A stretch of DNA of 64,000 nucleotides from Palaemon carinicauda (GCF_036898095.1 NC_090751.1:82080930-82144929); one strand, 5' to 3'. Shown: positions 46,827 through 57,992, counted from the stretch's first letter. Notes: generated from the letters alone by a model not told the origin. Translations and numbers: made by a program.

Positions 46827-47915
46827 TTAAACAGCAAATTTAACGACACTACTCACTGCTACCACAGATCTCTTTAGTTGCTCCACTTGCTTCGCATAAT
46901 GACGAAAGAAAACTCTGGAAGACTTCCAGCCAGTGCATGAGCGAAGATGTTCGAAATCCATACTATTGAAGAAATTTAAGGATGAGGCAACTTTCCTCGG
47001 ATCGTGACCGTCTGGATCCGCTCTGCGAATAAAATAGGTGATTTTCGCCTTAAGTTGTTTCAGCGATAAATTTGAGCCCGATGTTTCTCCCCTGAATAGT
47101 TGACCACCCCTAAAGTCTGAAGTTCTACGAAGATAGACCTTTAGGCATTCCACCGGACATAGAGATGCATCTTCATTCAGAGGGCAGATTCTCCAGGGAC
47201 CCCACATGTTGGTGGGTAACTCATTCTTGGCGAGAAACGTAGGATCCGGAAACAGGTTCAGTTCTCCCCCATCCAAGAACTGAATACGACCTTCCTCTCT
47301 CGAGAGGGCTACAATTTCACTAACCCTGGCCCCCGAAGCGAGTACAAACAGAAAAATAACTTTTTGGGTCAAATCCTTTAAAGCACACTCCTCATTGTTC
47401 AACAGCAAAGCAAAATGAAGAACTTTATCCACAGACCATGAAATGGGCTTCGGATGTGCTGATGGTCTGAGCCTAGCACAGGCTTTCGGAATTTTATTAA
47501 AAATGTCGTTAGAGAGGTCGACCTGGAAGGCATATAAAATGGGTCTTGTCAAAGCAGATTTACACGTTGATATTGTGTTGGCTGCTAACCCTTGACCATG
47601 GAGGTGGATGAAGAAAGATAAGCAAAAGTCCGTCGAGATCTTTTGTGGATTCTTCGCCTTGACAAAGGCCACCCATTTTCTCCATGATGACTCATATTGT
47701 CTTCTAGTGGATTTGCACTTATATTCCTCTAGGAAGTCTATACTGTCTTTCAAAATCCCGAAACGTTTTCTCACTGCTAGGGAGAGAAAATCATGAGCAG
47801 CAGGTTCCGGGTTTTCAGTGACGCAGACGGTCGACTTCTGAACTCGCTGGGTCAAAACTAGATTTGGTAACGGTAGACACTTCAGCCGTAGTTCCAATGC
47901 CAGAGGGAACCACAC
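46827..47915 (-). CDS. Tyrosine recombinase of DIRS element D
   Basis: Open frame, 362 codons, in the pol frame; the real N-terminus is probably further upstream beyond a stop near 47930. The core-binding domain covers about residues 45-150 (STRRQYESSWRKWVAF). The catalytic set is complete: Arg197 (SGARVSEIVALS), His304 and Arg307 (GHDPRKVASS), Trp330 (CTGWKSS) and Tyr340 (FRHYAKQ), ten residues after the Trp as in element B. The enzyme recombines circular element DNA into the genome. No frameshift or stop was seen within this part, unlike the reverse transcriptase of the same copy. Confidence 0.9.
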   Translation of the reverse strand: MWFPLALELRLKCLPLPNLVLTQRVQKSTVCVTENPEPAAHDFLSLAVRKRFGILKDSIDFLEEYKCKSTRRQYESSWRKWVAFVKAKNPQKISTDFCLSFFIHLHGQGLAANTISTCKSALTRPILYAFQVDLSNDIFNKIPKACARLRPSAHPKPISWSVDKVLHFALLLNNEECALKDLTQKVIFLFVLASGARVSEIVALSREEGRIQFLDGGELNLFPDPTFLAKNELPTNMWGPWRICPLNEDASLCPVECLKVYLRRTSDFRGGQLFRGETSGSNLSLKQLKAKITYFIRRADPDGHDPRKVASSLNFFNSMDFEHLRSCTGWKSSRVFFRHYAKQVEQLKRSVVAVSSVVKFAV

Positions 47916-48049
47916 GCTGTTCGGCCACTAGTGAGCCACTATTGCCGCTAATCCCTTGAAAGATCTCAGTTTTTTGGGGACCCACAATAGAGGGTTGTGA
48001 GGAGGAAACAGGTAAATCCTGGATCATCTGTTCCAGTCGAGGGACATCG

Positions 48050-49046
48050 CGTCCACTGTTTCCGCCAAGGGATCCTCGTACGGGGACCTAAAAGGGTAAC
48101 TTTAGCTGTGCTTTTAGCACTGGGTCTGTTACTGAGGCAAACTGGAGAGAACCCAGCACTCTCTCCTGTTCGCCTCTTGATATTCTTTCGGAATCCAGAA
48201 GTCTCTTGACAGAACCAGCTATCTCCCTCCTCTTCTTCGCAGGGATGGAGTTGGTGTGACACTAGGTCCCAGTGGATTCCCAGCCACTGGAATTCGAGAT
48301 GGAGAAAGCCAAGACTTTTTTCTGTTGATCTTGAAGCCTAGATGCTCTAGGAACTGGATCACCTGTAGGGAAGCTTGCAAACACTCTGTCTTGGATGCTG
48401 CCCACACCAGCCAGTCATCCAGGTAGGCTACCCCCTGGATTCCCTTTAGGCGTAATTGTTTGAGAGCTGCGCTCGCAAGCTTCGTGAAGATCCTTGGGGC
48501 TATCTTTAGCCCAAATGGCATGGCTCTGAAGGCGTAGAGTCTTTGATGTAGCTTGAACCCTAGGTAGGGGGAGAATTGGCGATTGATTGGAATATGCCAA
48601 CAGGCGTATGACAAATCTATGGAGACGGTATATGGCCGCTTGGGCAGTAAGGTCCTTATGTGTTGTAGTGTTAGCATCTTGAACTTGCAGTTCACTATGA
48701 ACTTGTTGAGTGGTGACAAGTCCAGAATGAGACTGAGTTTTTCTGAGTCCTTCTTGGGAACACAAAACAGCCTTCATTGGAATTTGATGGACTTTACCCT
48801 TCGGATTACTGTATTCTCCAAGAGTTCTCAAATCTACTCCTCCAGAATGGGGGTGGAGTGTTGGAAAAATCGTGGGCACGGGGGTGGAGTGCTGTACCAG
48901 CTCCAACCCAGTCCATTCTTGAGTAGGCTGTGGGCCCAGGGATCGAAGGTCCAACGATCCCGAAAAATCTGAAGTCTCCCTCCTACCGGTATCATTTCAC
49001 TTTGGCTGCTGTTGCCCTGAGGTCTTGCCTCCTTGACTGCGACCAC
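48050..49046 (-). pseudogene. Reverse transcriptase of DIRS element D, RNase H lost
   Basis: One frame with stops. 49046-48834: VGGRLQIFRDRWTFDPWA, the N-terminal pol motif of DIRS/PAT elements, overlapping the end of gag in another frame. Three stops follow between 48836 and 48760 (TAG, TGA, TGA). Then come LFCVPKKDSEKLSLILDLSP, palm motif A (YTVSIDLSYACWHIP), FRAMPFGLKIAPRIF and motif C VAYLDDWLVWA near 48425. The thumb continues, frameshifted, to about 48100. There the sequence jumps to the linker before the recombinase (RSPYEDPLAETVDA), so the RNase H with its TDAS motif is absent. Not functional as read. Confidence 0.87.
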
Positions 49047-51051
49047 CCCTAAATCCCCTCCCCCTTGAGGGGCGTCTAGACGAATCTCTGGCTGCTCCTC
49101 TAGGCTTTGCTCGAAAGGTAGTTGACTTCCCTTCGAACGCTGGGTTAAATGCCGGAGACTGCATAGTCACGGCTTGGGGTACCCACTGGTACGTGGCCGG
49201 GGTTTGTGCCACCATCTGGGGCACTGTAGGCAAAGGAAGTTGTTGCTGCTGCTGTCTGAATGGCTTGGCTGGCCGAGAGGGTAGCCTAGGCTTCTTAGTC
49301 TTCCTCTTTGGTTGGGGACCCTCATCCGGGGAAGACTTTCTCTTGAGAGATAGGCCCCACTTCTGGAGAAGGTTTCTATTCTCCGTGGCGGCCTTATCCA
49401 CTACCTCCTTGACCGCTTCACTAGGGAAGAGGTCTTTGCCCCAAATGCTGGAGGAGATTAGTTTCCTTGGCTCGTGCCTCACCGCAGCCGAGGCGAACAC
49501 GAACTCTCTACATGCCCTTCTAGCTTTGACGAAGCTATAAAGGTCCTTCGTCACTGTGGCTAGATGTGTCTAAACCACTACCATAAACATTTCACGGACT
49601 TTGGGGTCACTTGCCATTGTCTCCAGAGTCGTTTGAAGAGACATTGAGGCAGCAAGTCTTTCTTTTGTCTCAAGCTCCCTGCGCAAAAGAAAGTCAGACA
49701 GCTTCGGGAGGTTCTCACCAAACTGACGTCCGGCAATATCGGCCACCAACTTCCCGACTGAGAAGGTAAGATGGACGTCCTTCCAGTCTTTGTGGTCCAT
49801 GGGTAAGGCCAAAGATAGAGGTTTACACTCCTCCAAACAGGGGCATGGCTTACCTACCTCGACCGCTTTCAGCACGGCCGTAAACCCTTTCTGCATAAAG
49901 GGGAAGGCTCTAGAAGGAGAGGACACAAAGGAAGGGTGCTTATTACTCAAAGTAGGTACCTTTGAGTTTGTGAAGCCCCTCTCTTTCATCGAGCTTGACA
50001 ACAAAGCTTGAGCCTTAGCATGGTCAAAAACAATGACCTCCTTCGGCTCCGTTTCTTCCTTTGAGGCTGGTTCCTTCCTTAGGCGGACATAACAGTCCGG
50101 ATACGACTCCTTGCTGGACCAGAATTCCACCTCCTCAAGGGGGACTGAGCCCAATTTCTTCGAAATGACGATCTTTCCCCTCGTCATAGGCATGTGCTCG
50201 GCATACCTCCAAGGGTTGGCATCCGAGCACAAGGGAAGGTCTTTCACGCTGAGCTTCTTCTGGGGCCCACGTGATGCTGCAAGTCTCCACATCTCTAACT
50301 TCATTACAGCAGCCTCCTCATTATTTTCCTTCTGCATCTGTTGGATCATCCCAACGATGGAAGAAAGGGTCTTTCCCAGATCCTCTGGGAGAGAGAACGA
50401 TGTTGAGGGAATAGGTTCAGGGGCCTGAACCGGGGTAGCCGACACCTCGTCGAATTCTTCCTCCTCATTGTCTGGAGCCCGGGACAGCTCCTCTTCCTGG
50501 TCTTTTGCCAGAAGGTCTTTTTCCAAGCACTCGGACACCTCCGACATCCTATCGTTCAGTTGGATGTCTTGCAGGGCGTCCGCGACTTCAGCATCCACCG
50601 GGAACTGAACTAACGGCATCTCCGCTTGAGGCTGAGGAATCACTGCATCTGCTGATGCCTTGGGGAAAAGGTAAGCCCTCATCTTCTCACTTGGAAGATA
50701 GGGACCAGAAGTGTTCTTCTGAAAGCCCCTTACCCAGATACGAAGCTTCTCCCTTGCTGCGTCCCTTGACTCCGCCGTCTTAGGGGAATCAAATGTCTCA
50801 GTAATCAGGTTTGTGCATATGGTACATACCTGCAGATCCCAATACCGGAGATCACCTTTGGAGACTGGGCATGCTGCGAGCCTCCTACACAAGTCATGTC
50901 CGCAGAAGTTCTTGCTGCGGACGTTGCAGAAAACGCTTCCACACTTCGGATGGTCCTCCTGTAAAGAGAAGAAAATTCCACGAGTATCAATTGAACTACA
51001 TATCACTGGATATATATAGCTTAGAGTAACTAATCTAGAAAGGAAAGACAC
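48997..51051 (-). pseudogene. Gag-like protein of DIRS element D
   Basis: A single frame of 685 codons broken only by a TAG at 49572-49570. Near residues 32-80 is a Cys/His-rich segment (CGSVFCNVRSKNFCGHDLC, then VCTICTNLI) likely to bind zinc. An acidic, coiled-coil-like middle (EKDLLAKDQEEELSRAPDN, GKTLSSIVGMIQQMQKENN) leads to a long unrecognised region. The end is Gly/Arg-rich (RPSRGRGFRGGRSQGG), typical of RNA binding. Before the Cys-rich part stands TTTTCTTCTCTTTACAG, a strong splice acceptor (exon would start at 50958), so the first 31 residues may belong to an intron. The gag end overlaps the start of pol. Confidence 0.72.
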
Positions 51052-51429
51052 ACACTTGTATTTCCTGCCCAGTCAATTGCTGTAACCTTCCAGATAATAA
51101 AATTGTATGGTTATTCTATACTAGAGTGACCAATAAATAATTTCCAGAGGAAAACAGGTGTAGCTCACACCAAAATAAGTAATTTTAAAATACTGGATAG
51201 TAGAAAAGAAAGAACTGACTTTCTTTATCTGTATGGTTTCACCAAAGGGCTGTACAAGACAACACAAGAGTGTTAGAAAAACTTAGTGTTGTAACATATA
51301 CTATACAATAGTTTTCTCCATGCAGTATATCCTATACTGAAAAATACTGGCTACAGTATATAAGATAATGTGCGGGCCGGCACATACCTTAACTAGTTCC
51401 AAAGTATACTACTTTTAGACTATTAGGCG

Positions 51430-51910
51430 GAAGAACGCTGGTTAAAATGCACCCGGCTGCCGGCCGCCAAACGTAGGCGGCCGGCAGAACATTGGTGTGT
51501 TTCTATTGCCGGCCGGCAACTAAACAATGATAGCACCCGGCTGCCGGCCACTAATCGTAGCGGCCGGCAGAACTATGGTGTGATATTATAGCCGGCCGGC
51601 AAAGGTATACTACCAATGCCGGCCGGCAGCAAAAGAACCAGAGAACTTCCAACTGCCCGGCTGCCGGCCACTTAGGCCGGCAGCTGGGCTAGGGTACAAA
51701 CACTAGAAGAAAAACAGAATGGATGCCGGGATAAGAGACTGTACTGCCTCATAGCCCGGCAACCCGAAAGAGTACACATAAGGAAGGGGAGAATATAACT
51801 TCAGGCTTCCTTGTCCAATGCCATCTGGCTCTACAGACAAACAAGGATGAGAGACCAAGGGAGGTTCGGGGAGCACTCAAAGCAGAAGACCCTTGCCGGC
51901 CGGCAAGGGA
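51430..51910. repeat. GCCGGCCGGC palindrome cluster
   Basis: At least eight occurrences of GCCGGCC/GGCCGGC in about 480 bases, including two similar blocks about 90 bp apart that begin CACCCGGCTGCCGGCC and contain CGGCCGGCAG. It lies in the leader upstream of gag of DIRS element D, surrounded by AT-rich DNA. CpG density is far above the rest of the window. Confidence 0.85.
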
Positions 51911-52283
51911 TTGAGTCAACTCCACATCCTAACCTATGCTAGGTGCAGATGTAGAATGACGGACAGAGATGCAATGGCTAGGCCATCACTAAGGAAAGAG
52001 GGGGAAGGGGGAAAGAGGGTCCTGCCAACCTTGCTCTAATAATGAATCACCCGCAGCCAAGAAAACTCACCTTAGCCTAGGGGAGATCCGAGGAGGGAGG
52101 CCGGCAGTACTTGCCAGCTCCCTCGGAACCAAAGCAAGGAAGGCGTTGTTATTCACAGAAAAGTAGGATCTCATCCTCCACACCGAGAACAACAACACTG
52201 GACTGGTCTGCTAGATCACAAAAAGAAGGAATCATCTCGTACAGAAACCTTCGAAAGTGAACTAAGGAGGCTAAGCCTCCTAT

Positions 52284-52814
52284 TGTGGAGGATTTATTTT
52301 TGTTTTATTTTAATTTTTGTTTTTGCCAAATCCTGAGAGAGAGAGAATTTCATTTGCTTTAGTTTTGCTAGATCGCGCGTGATTGTGTGTTTGTGTGTGT
52401 GTTTGTGTGTTTGTGTGTCCGCGGTGCGCGCCGAAGAACAAGTGGTATTTAGCAAATGATTGTTTGTAGTGGGAAAGACTGTTGGTACAAATGAGATTGT
52501 TTGTTTATGTTTTTAGCTAGGTTACGACACTGGTGAATGTCTTGGGTGAATGCTTATTTTGATTGGACTGCTGCTCGATTCAGTTGTGTTTGAATGCTGG
52601 ATTTTACCTTATTTAATCATTTTTCGACCAGCGTGGAAGTTATTATATATTTTCTAAGCCGTGATTCCTCCTTTGGAGAGTTATTTCCCGAATGCTGATA
52701 TATAGTTGATGACCTGGCCTGTGATTAATTTTGTATTAAGACTGCTCTTTAGAAACTGGATTTATTGTTGACGACCTGGCCTGTATTACGATTTGCTTGG
52801 ACTGCTTTTTGGAT

Positions 52815-52869
<55 letters not shown>

Positions 52870-53380
52870 AAGGATGATGATTACTGCTTACAAAATCAGC
52901 GAGGCAGTTGTGGCAAATAGTCACGCAGTTTAATATATTAAAGCTGTGATAGTAGTAGTTGTGCCATTAAAGACAGTTGGCTTAATGAATGACTACGAAG
53001 TGTTTTTTTACGTATCTTGCGGAGTGTTAGTGAACACACGCAATATATATGTTTGGTGATTTGAAGTTAAGGTTGTGGTTAATTTAATTTTAAGTTTTGT
53101 TAGGTGTTGTTTTTTGGTTGGTTTATTTGAATGGTATTAAGTTTTTTTTTCAGTGTTCAAGTTTATAATTAAGTGTTAAGTGATTATTTTGGTTGTGGAT
53201 GGTTTGTGATAAGTATTCTAATTTTAATAAATATAGTTTTAAGGTTATGGTTGGTTTTTGTGTCCTTTTTGTTCAAGAGTCCAGTTTATGATAAAGTAAG
53301 GGGAAAGTTTGTGTTGAGGAGACAATTGTCTGTTAGAGTGATCAAGGGTGTGGGGGTTGTTTTTGCAACATCCCGCCACA
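52284..53380. mobile_element. Candidate solo LTR, 1.1 kb
   Basis: Begins TGTGGAGGATTT and ends CATCCCGCCACA, so it has TG...CA termini with short inverted repeats (TGTGGxGG). Both sides are flanked by the 4-bp duplication CTAT (52280-52283 and 53381-53384). It contains a GT-rich stretch (52384-52420), a (GAT)n tract (52815-52869) and AATAAA at about 53226, and no open frame of note. The internal region of the retrovirus-like element is gone, as after LTR-LTR recombination. Superfamily (Ty3 or BEL) not determined. Confidence 0.65.
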
Positions 53381-53511
53381 CTATGTCTACTCTCAGCCTA
53401 GCAAGGGAATCTCAATCACAATGCTAGACAGAAACAGACTCAGACTAAGAACTCTGATGTCCTGCCCCCTTCCTGAAGCCAGACTTACTGGATACAGGAA
53501 AGAACAGAAAG

Positions 53512-53607
53512 CGGATTTTGAGCGAAGCGAAAAATCTATTTTTGGGTGAGATGGCCATGTCGTCCTGATGGAAGTTCCATCAGGACGACATGGCTTGAGC
53601 CCAAAAA
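53512..53607. mobile_element. Mini-DIRS: fused outer ends of the element D family
   Basis: The first ~65 bases equal the low-coordinate outer end of element D (GGATTTTGAGCGAAGCGAAA). They are followed immediately by the high-coordinate outer end (CCATCAGGACGACATGG to AGCCCAAAAA), with all internal sequence missing. The middle (53555-53593) is a hairpin with 19-bp perfect arms and a one-base loop. It lies in the leader of element D and is probably an extreme deletion derivative. Confidence 0.7.
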
Positions 53608-54321
53608 CACCCTAATATAGTTGTATCTAAAGTCAATTCAGATAAACCATTAGGGTTAAGCCCAAGGCATAAACAGAGGGAAAGGGATTGCACATATTCT
53701 ACGAGGAGAAGAGAGTAACTGGGGAGTGTGAGAAAGTTTACTAGGGCCCCATAGACAACTAGCCTAAGCGCGAAGAGAATCGATTACCTAAATCACCGAA
53801 ACTCACTCGTATACTATCTTGGAAGAAAATCAACATAATCTTAAATGTATAAAACTGCCTAAAGCTTCAATAAAATTTTAAAAACACTCCGAAATCTGAC
53901 TATCATGCAGGAAAGTACTAGGGCCAAACGACTAGGCTACAAGGTCTAGCGTAGGCCAGAATCAGCAAATCATTCGGCAAAACGAAAATACTAAAAGCAT
54001 CATATAAAGAAATCCTATGAAACGCTGAATAGCTAAAATTATTAAAGCGAAACAGCCGGGAACGTCGCTCTGGCTAACTAAAAAACTCATGCATGGCGAG
54101 CGACAGCGACCAGGATGCCTTCGGTAGGCAACAGCTCTTGTAACGAAGATATCACTATCAAATTATCTTAAAATCACCAAGAGCTTACATTTATACAAAA
54201 AAGAGATAACACTCAACTTATCAGAGGCAGAAGAAGTTGGAGAAAGCATCATGATGTTGAAAATAATCCAAGAAACGCAAGATAACACAGGGAAAACACC
54301 AAGTTGTTGAGCTATGCAAAA

Positions 54322-54657
54322 AGGAACACAGATGGCTCCGTCAGTGGCGCTATGCACGCTTACGAAACGGGAGAGGAGAGGTACCTTGCGAGCGGCTCTC
54401 CTTTCTTTCTCGTTTTTCGTTTTCTTGCCACTTGACCCCTTCGAAGTGTTAATTCTGTTCGGGAGGCAGATTGCTATGTGGCGTGTCAAGAATACGTCCT
54501 CTGATATTTCGGGATATCCCTGGTTCTTTTATTTAGGGATATTCGCTCCAGGAGTTAGAATTCTGGGTACCTTAAGGTAAATTCTCTGGGAATATCACTG
54601 TAGTCATATATACCCAAGGAAGCTACCCTTTAGGAACTTCCATCAGGACGACATGGC
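54322..54657 (-). repeat. Inverted terminal repeat of DIRS element D, high-coordinate arm
   Basis: Reverse complement of 45422-45757 (TAGGAACTTCCATCAGGACG near the outer side). It lies upstream of the gag leader. Confidence 0.92.
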
Positions 54658-54712
54658 TTGAGCCCAAAAAAGGGGAATCGTATAATTTGAACACGTATAA
54701 TTCGGGACCCTA

Positions 54713-55298
<586 letters not shown>

Positions 55299-55342
55299 TC
55301 AAAATATTCTGCCCTCCTTTTCCTTCCCTCCTCTCCTTTTAA

Positions 55343-55642
55343 CCCTTTTACCCCCAGGCTATTTGGAAATTTCCAACTCTTAACCCCAAGGGGGTTATTT
55401 TTTCCCAGCACATTTTCGTTTATATATTTTTTTAAATTGCTCTAACAGCCTTAATTTTTGTCATAGAGAGGTCAGGTTGGTCTCATTCTCTTGGAAAATG
55501 CCTGAATCTTCTCAGAAAATTATAAAAAATATGAAAAAAATATTTTTATAGCACTTTTTTGCAAGGACGTACCGGTACGTCCATGGGGGTAAAGGGATGG
55601 CTTTTGTGAAACGTACCAGTACGTCCTTTGGGGGTAAAAGGG
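55343..55642. mobile_element. piggyBac-like MITE, 300 bp
   Basis: Inverted ends CCCTTTTACCCCC and GGGGGTAAAAGGG, flanked on both sides by TTAA (55339-55342 and 55643-55646), the piggyBac target duplication. The sister LINE copies have one uninterrupted TTAA there. Near the right end are palindromic GGACGTACCGGTACGTCC and a related copy. No coding capacity. It inserted into the RTE-like LINE copy after the latter was in place. Confidence 0.87.
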
Positions 55643-55963
55643 TTAATAACCTTCCATTTCCAGCTTTCACTGTCTCTTCAATTCTCGAACCAGCCTTCCT
55701 TACTCTCTTCACTTCTTTCCAAAACTACTTCTTATTCTCTTCATATGAACGACCCAATCCCTGACCCCAGCTCACGTCAGCCGCTCTCTTTGCCTTAGAT
55801 ACCTTGCGCTTAATTTCACATTTTTCTCTCAATATCTTTCATACTTCTCTACACTAATACTCTGCAGCCATTCTTCGAATTACCTCTTTTTCTCTTCCAC
55901 TTTCATCTTCATTCCTTCATTCCACCATTCACTACCCTTCCTCACGCTGCCTCCAACAATCTT

Positions 55964-56920
55964 CTAGCCACACACATCACATGCAATCCCTACAAAATTT
56001 TCTCTTACTAACTTCCACTCCTCCTCTAAATTACCAGTTTCTCTCACTTTCACTCTGTCATATGCCATTTTCAATCTTTCTTGATATTCACTTTTTACCT
56101 CAGGTTTTATTAACTCTTCAACCCTCACTAGCTCCCTTTTACATCTCCCCACTCTATTCCCCCACTCTTTTGCTACAACTAATTTTCCTTCCACCAAAAA
56201 ATGATCAGACATACCGTTAGCCATACCCCTAAACACGTGCACGTCTTTCAATCTTCCAAACATTATTTTAGTTATCAACACATAATTCATTAACGCCCTT
56301 TCTACCATTCTTCCATTTGCCACTCTTACCCATGCATACTTGTTTTGACCTTTCTTTTTGAAAAAGCTAGAACTAATCCCCATCTCTTGCTCAACACACA
56401 TATCTACCAGTCTCTCACCACTCTCATTTTCACCTGGTACGCCATAGCTTCCCAATGACACCTTCTACCTCTCCAGCGCCCACTCTAGCATTTAAGTCAC
56501 CCATGACAACTGCATAATTCCTTCAACCAAATCCTTCTACACACCTAGTTAATTAAACCCAGAACTCATTCCACTCTCCTTCACTTTCCTCACAACGTGG
56601 CCCATATGCACTAACAAAACCCCAACATTCCCTTACCCACATTAACCTAGATGATATCTCCTTCCATTCAACTACTTTACCTGTCATCCATTCACTCAGC
56701 AATAAAGCCTCTCTTGCTCTTCCCCTTTCAATCCCAGCACTCTACCAGTCACTTCACCAAAAATCACTTCACCCTTCCCTTTTATCTTTGTCTCACACAA
56801 AGCCATTATATCCATCCTTCTATTCCTAAACATACTTCCAATCTCACATCTTTTACTCTCTATCGTACTACATCCACACACATTGAGACACCCAAAACCT
56901 AGAGTGCGGGGTGCAGTCAC
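55964..56920 (-). pseudogene. Endonuclease part of RTE-like LINE copy 3
   Basis: Minus strand: 56920-56696 (GFGCLNVCG, ALCETKIKG) and 56461-55964 (GENESGERLVDMCVEQEMG, GMSDHFLVEG with the Ser-Asp-His triad member). The VMGDLNARVG block lies between them in a broken frame near 56500. Several frameshifts and small deletions, for example near 56570-56640. Catalytic residues are largely readable, but the protein is interrupted. Confidence 0.85.
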
Positions 56921-57278
56921 TCACCCCCAGCTCCACCTCTTCAATGTCTCACAGGAGTATATAATACAGAAGAGGGGGTTCCCAGGCCCCTCGTTCCATC
57001 CCTTTTTGTCGCTTCTTACGACACATAGAGACACATTGGCGCTATTCTAATTGTTGTTATGCCTCCGCAGATCTAACTGCTTTAGAAGGCTAACATGGTA
57101 GGCCATTAATCATCGATAAACTTTCTCAGCATGGCAACCTTTTCTAGAAAAACTTTTTCAAAACATTCTCAGAATTTCTCTCTTTAGCAAAAAGAACTAC
57201 AGTATTAGTTAACACATATAAATACCTGTTTTGCCACTAAATAGCACTCTTTTTAATGTAAGACAGGACAGAACTTAC

Positions 57279-57422
57279 GATTCAACAACAAGCTGTAGAG
57301 ATGACAAAGACTCGGGCCAGGACTTTGGAAATCCTCGGCTTCCATGATAGTCTCCAAGTGCAGTAACTAGTCGCTGCAGTTGCTGACTGTAATTTTCGGC
57401 CAGAAAGAATGGCTGATACTTT
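57279..57422 (-). CDS. TCAIM: TCAIM-like protein, coding exon (third from the end)
   Basis: Minus-strand exon of 144 nt. Acceptor TTTAATTTTTCAG before 57422, donor GAATC|GTAAGT after 57279. The first base A completes an AGA codon begun in the exon at 60360-60460; 47 codons follow (KYQPFFLAENYSQQLQRLV ... SLSSLQLVVE), then TC is completed in the exon at 31348-31479. The order matches vertebrate TCAIM, where a similar Gln-Pro, Tyr-rich helix precedes a Phe-Pro-x-Ser/Arg-x-x-x-Ser-Leu segment. A LINE copy ends only about 50 bases upstream of the acceptor. Confidence 0.87.
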
Positions 57423-57638
57423 CTGAAAAATTAAAAGAAATAAATATGAGATACAAAATGTAAGAAATACATACATACATATACCAAGGCACTTTTCCCA
57501 ATTTAGGGGAGTAGCCGACATCAAACAAATGAAAAAAAGGGGACCTTTCCTCTCTCTGTTCCTCCCAGCCTGACAAGGGACTCAACCGAGTAGGGCTGGT
57601 ACTGCTATGGGTGCCACAGCCCACCATCTCCCATTATC

Positions 57639-57992
57639 AAATATTAATATCATGTTATGCAAAATTAGTCATTTATTTTAGTCAAGCCTTTGGTAATTTG
57701 ATGTTAGCCATTTTCTTTCAGTAGCTTCTAAGTTGACATTCAAAAATTATTTCACTCACATTCTCTGGTATTTATTTCTAGATATTTTAATGATTTAATC
57801 CTTAATTATTCTTAGTTTACTTAAGATTAGTCAACGTTATTTTCTCTGATGATTTTAAATGTTATGTTTAATAAGTCTGTGGTTTTTTTAGAAGAAATTA
57901 AGGAGAAGAAGAAGGGGCCACGTGTGATTTCAAACCTATGAAAGTTACTGTCTGACTTTAAATGATTCATAGTAATGTCCCCAGAGTGGTCA
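57639..57992. mobile_element. Unclassified 354-bp insertion in RTE-like LINE copy 4
   Basis: Interrupts the LINE 3' untranslated region and is flanked by CCCATTATC (57630-57638) and CCCGTTATC (57993-58001), a 9-bp near-duplication. The related copy at 45-3133 reads CCTGTTATCCACC without interruption. The insert is AT-rich, has no clear inverted ends and no coding capacity. Confidence 0.55.

Larger units (their letters stand above)
45380..54672 (-). mobile_element. DIRS element D (9.3 kb with nested insertions)
   Basis: Inverted terminal repeats at 45422-45757 and 54322-54657, both 336 bases; internal complementary region at 45840-45936. Minus-strand order: a long leader (54321-51052) containing a solo LTR and a mini-DIRS hairpin, then gag (51051-48997), reverse transcriptase (49046-48100) and tyrosine recombinase (47915-46827). 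An RNase H domain is missing. Without the nested solo LTR the element would be about 8.2 kb. It occupies the 25.8-kb TCAIM-like intron. Confidence 0.92.
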
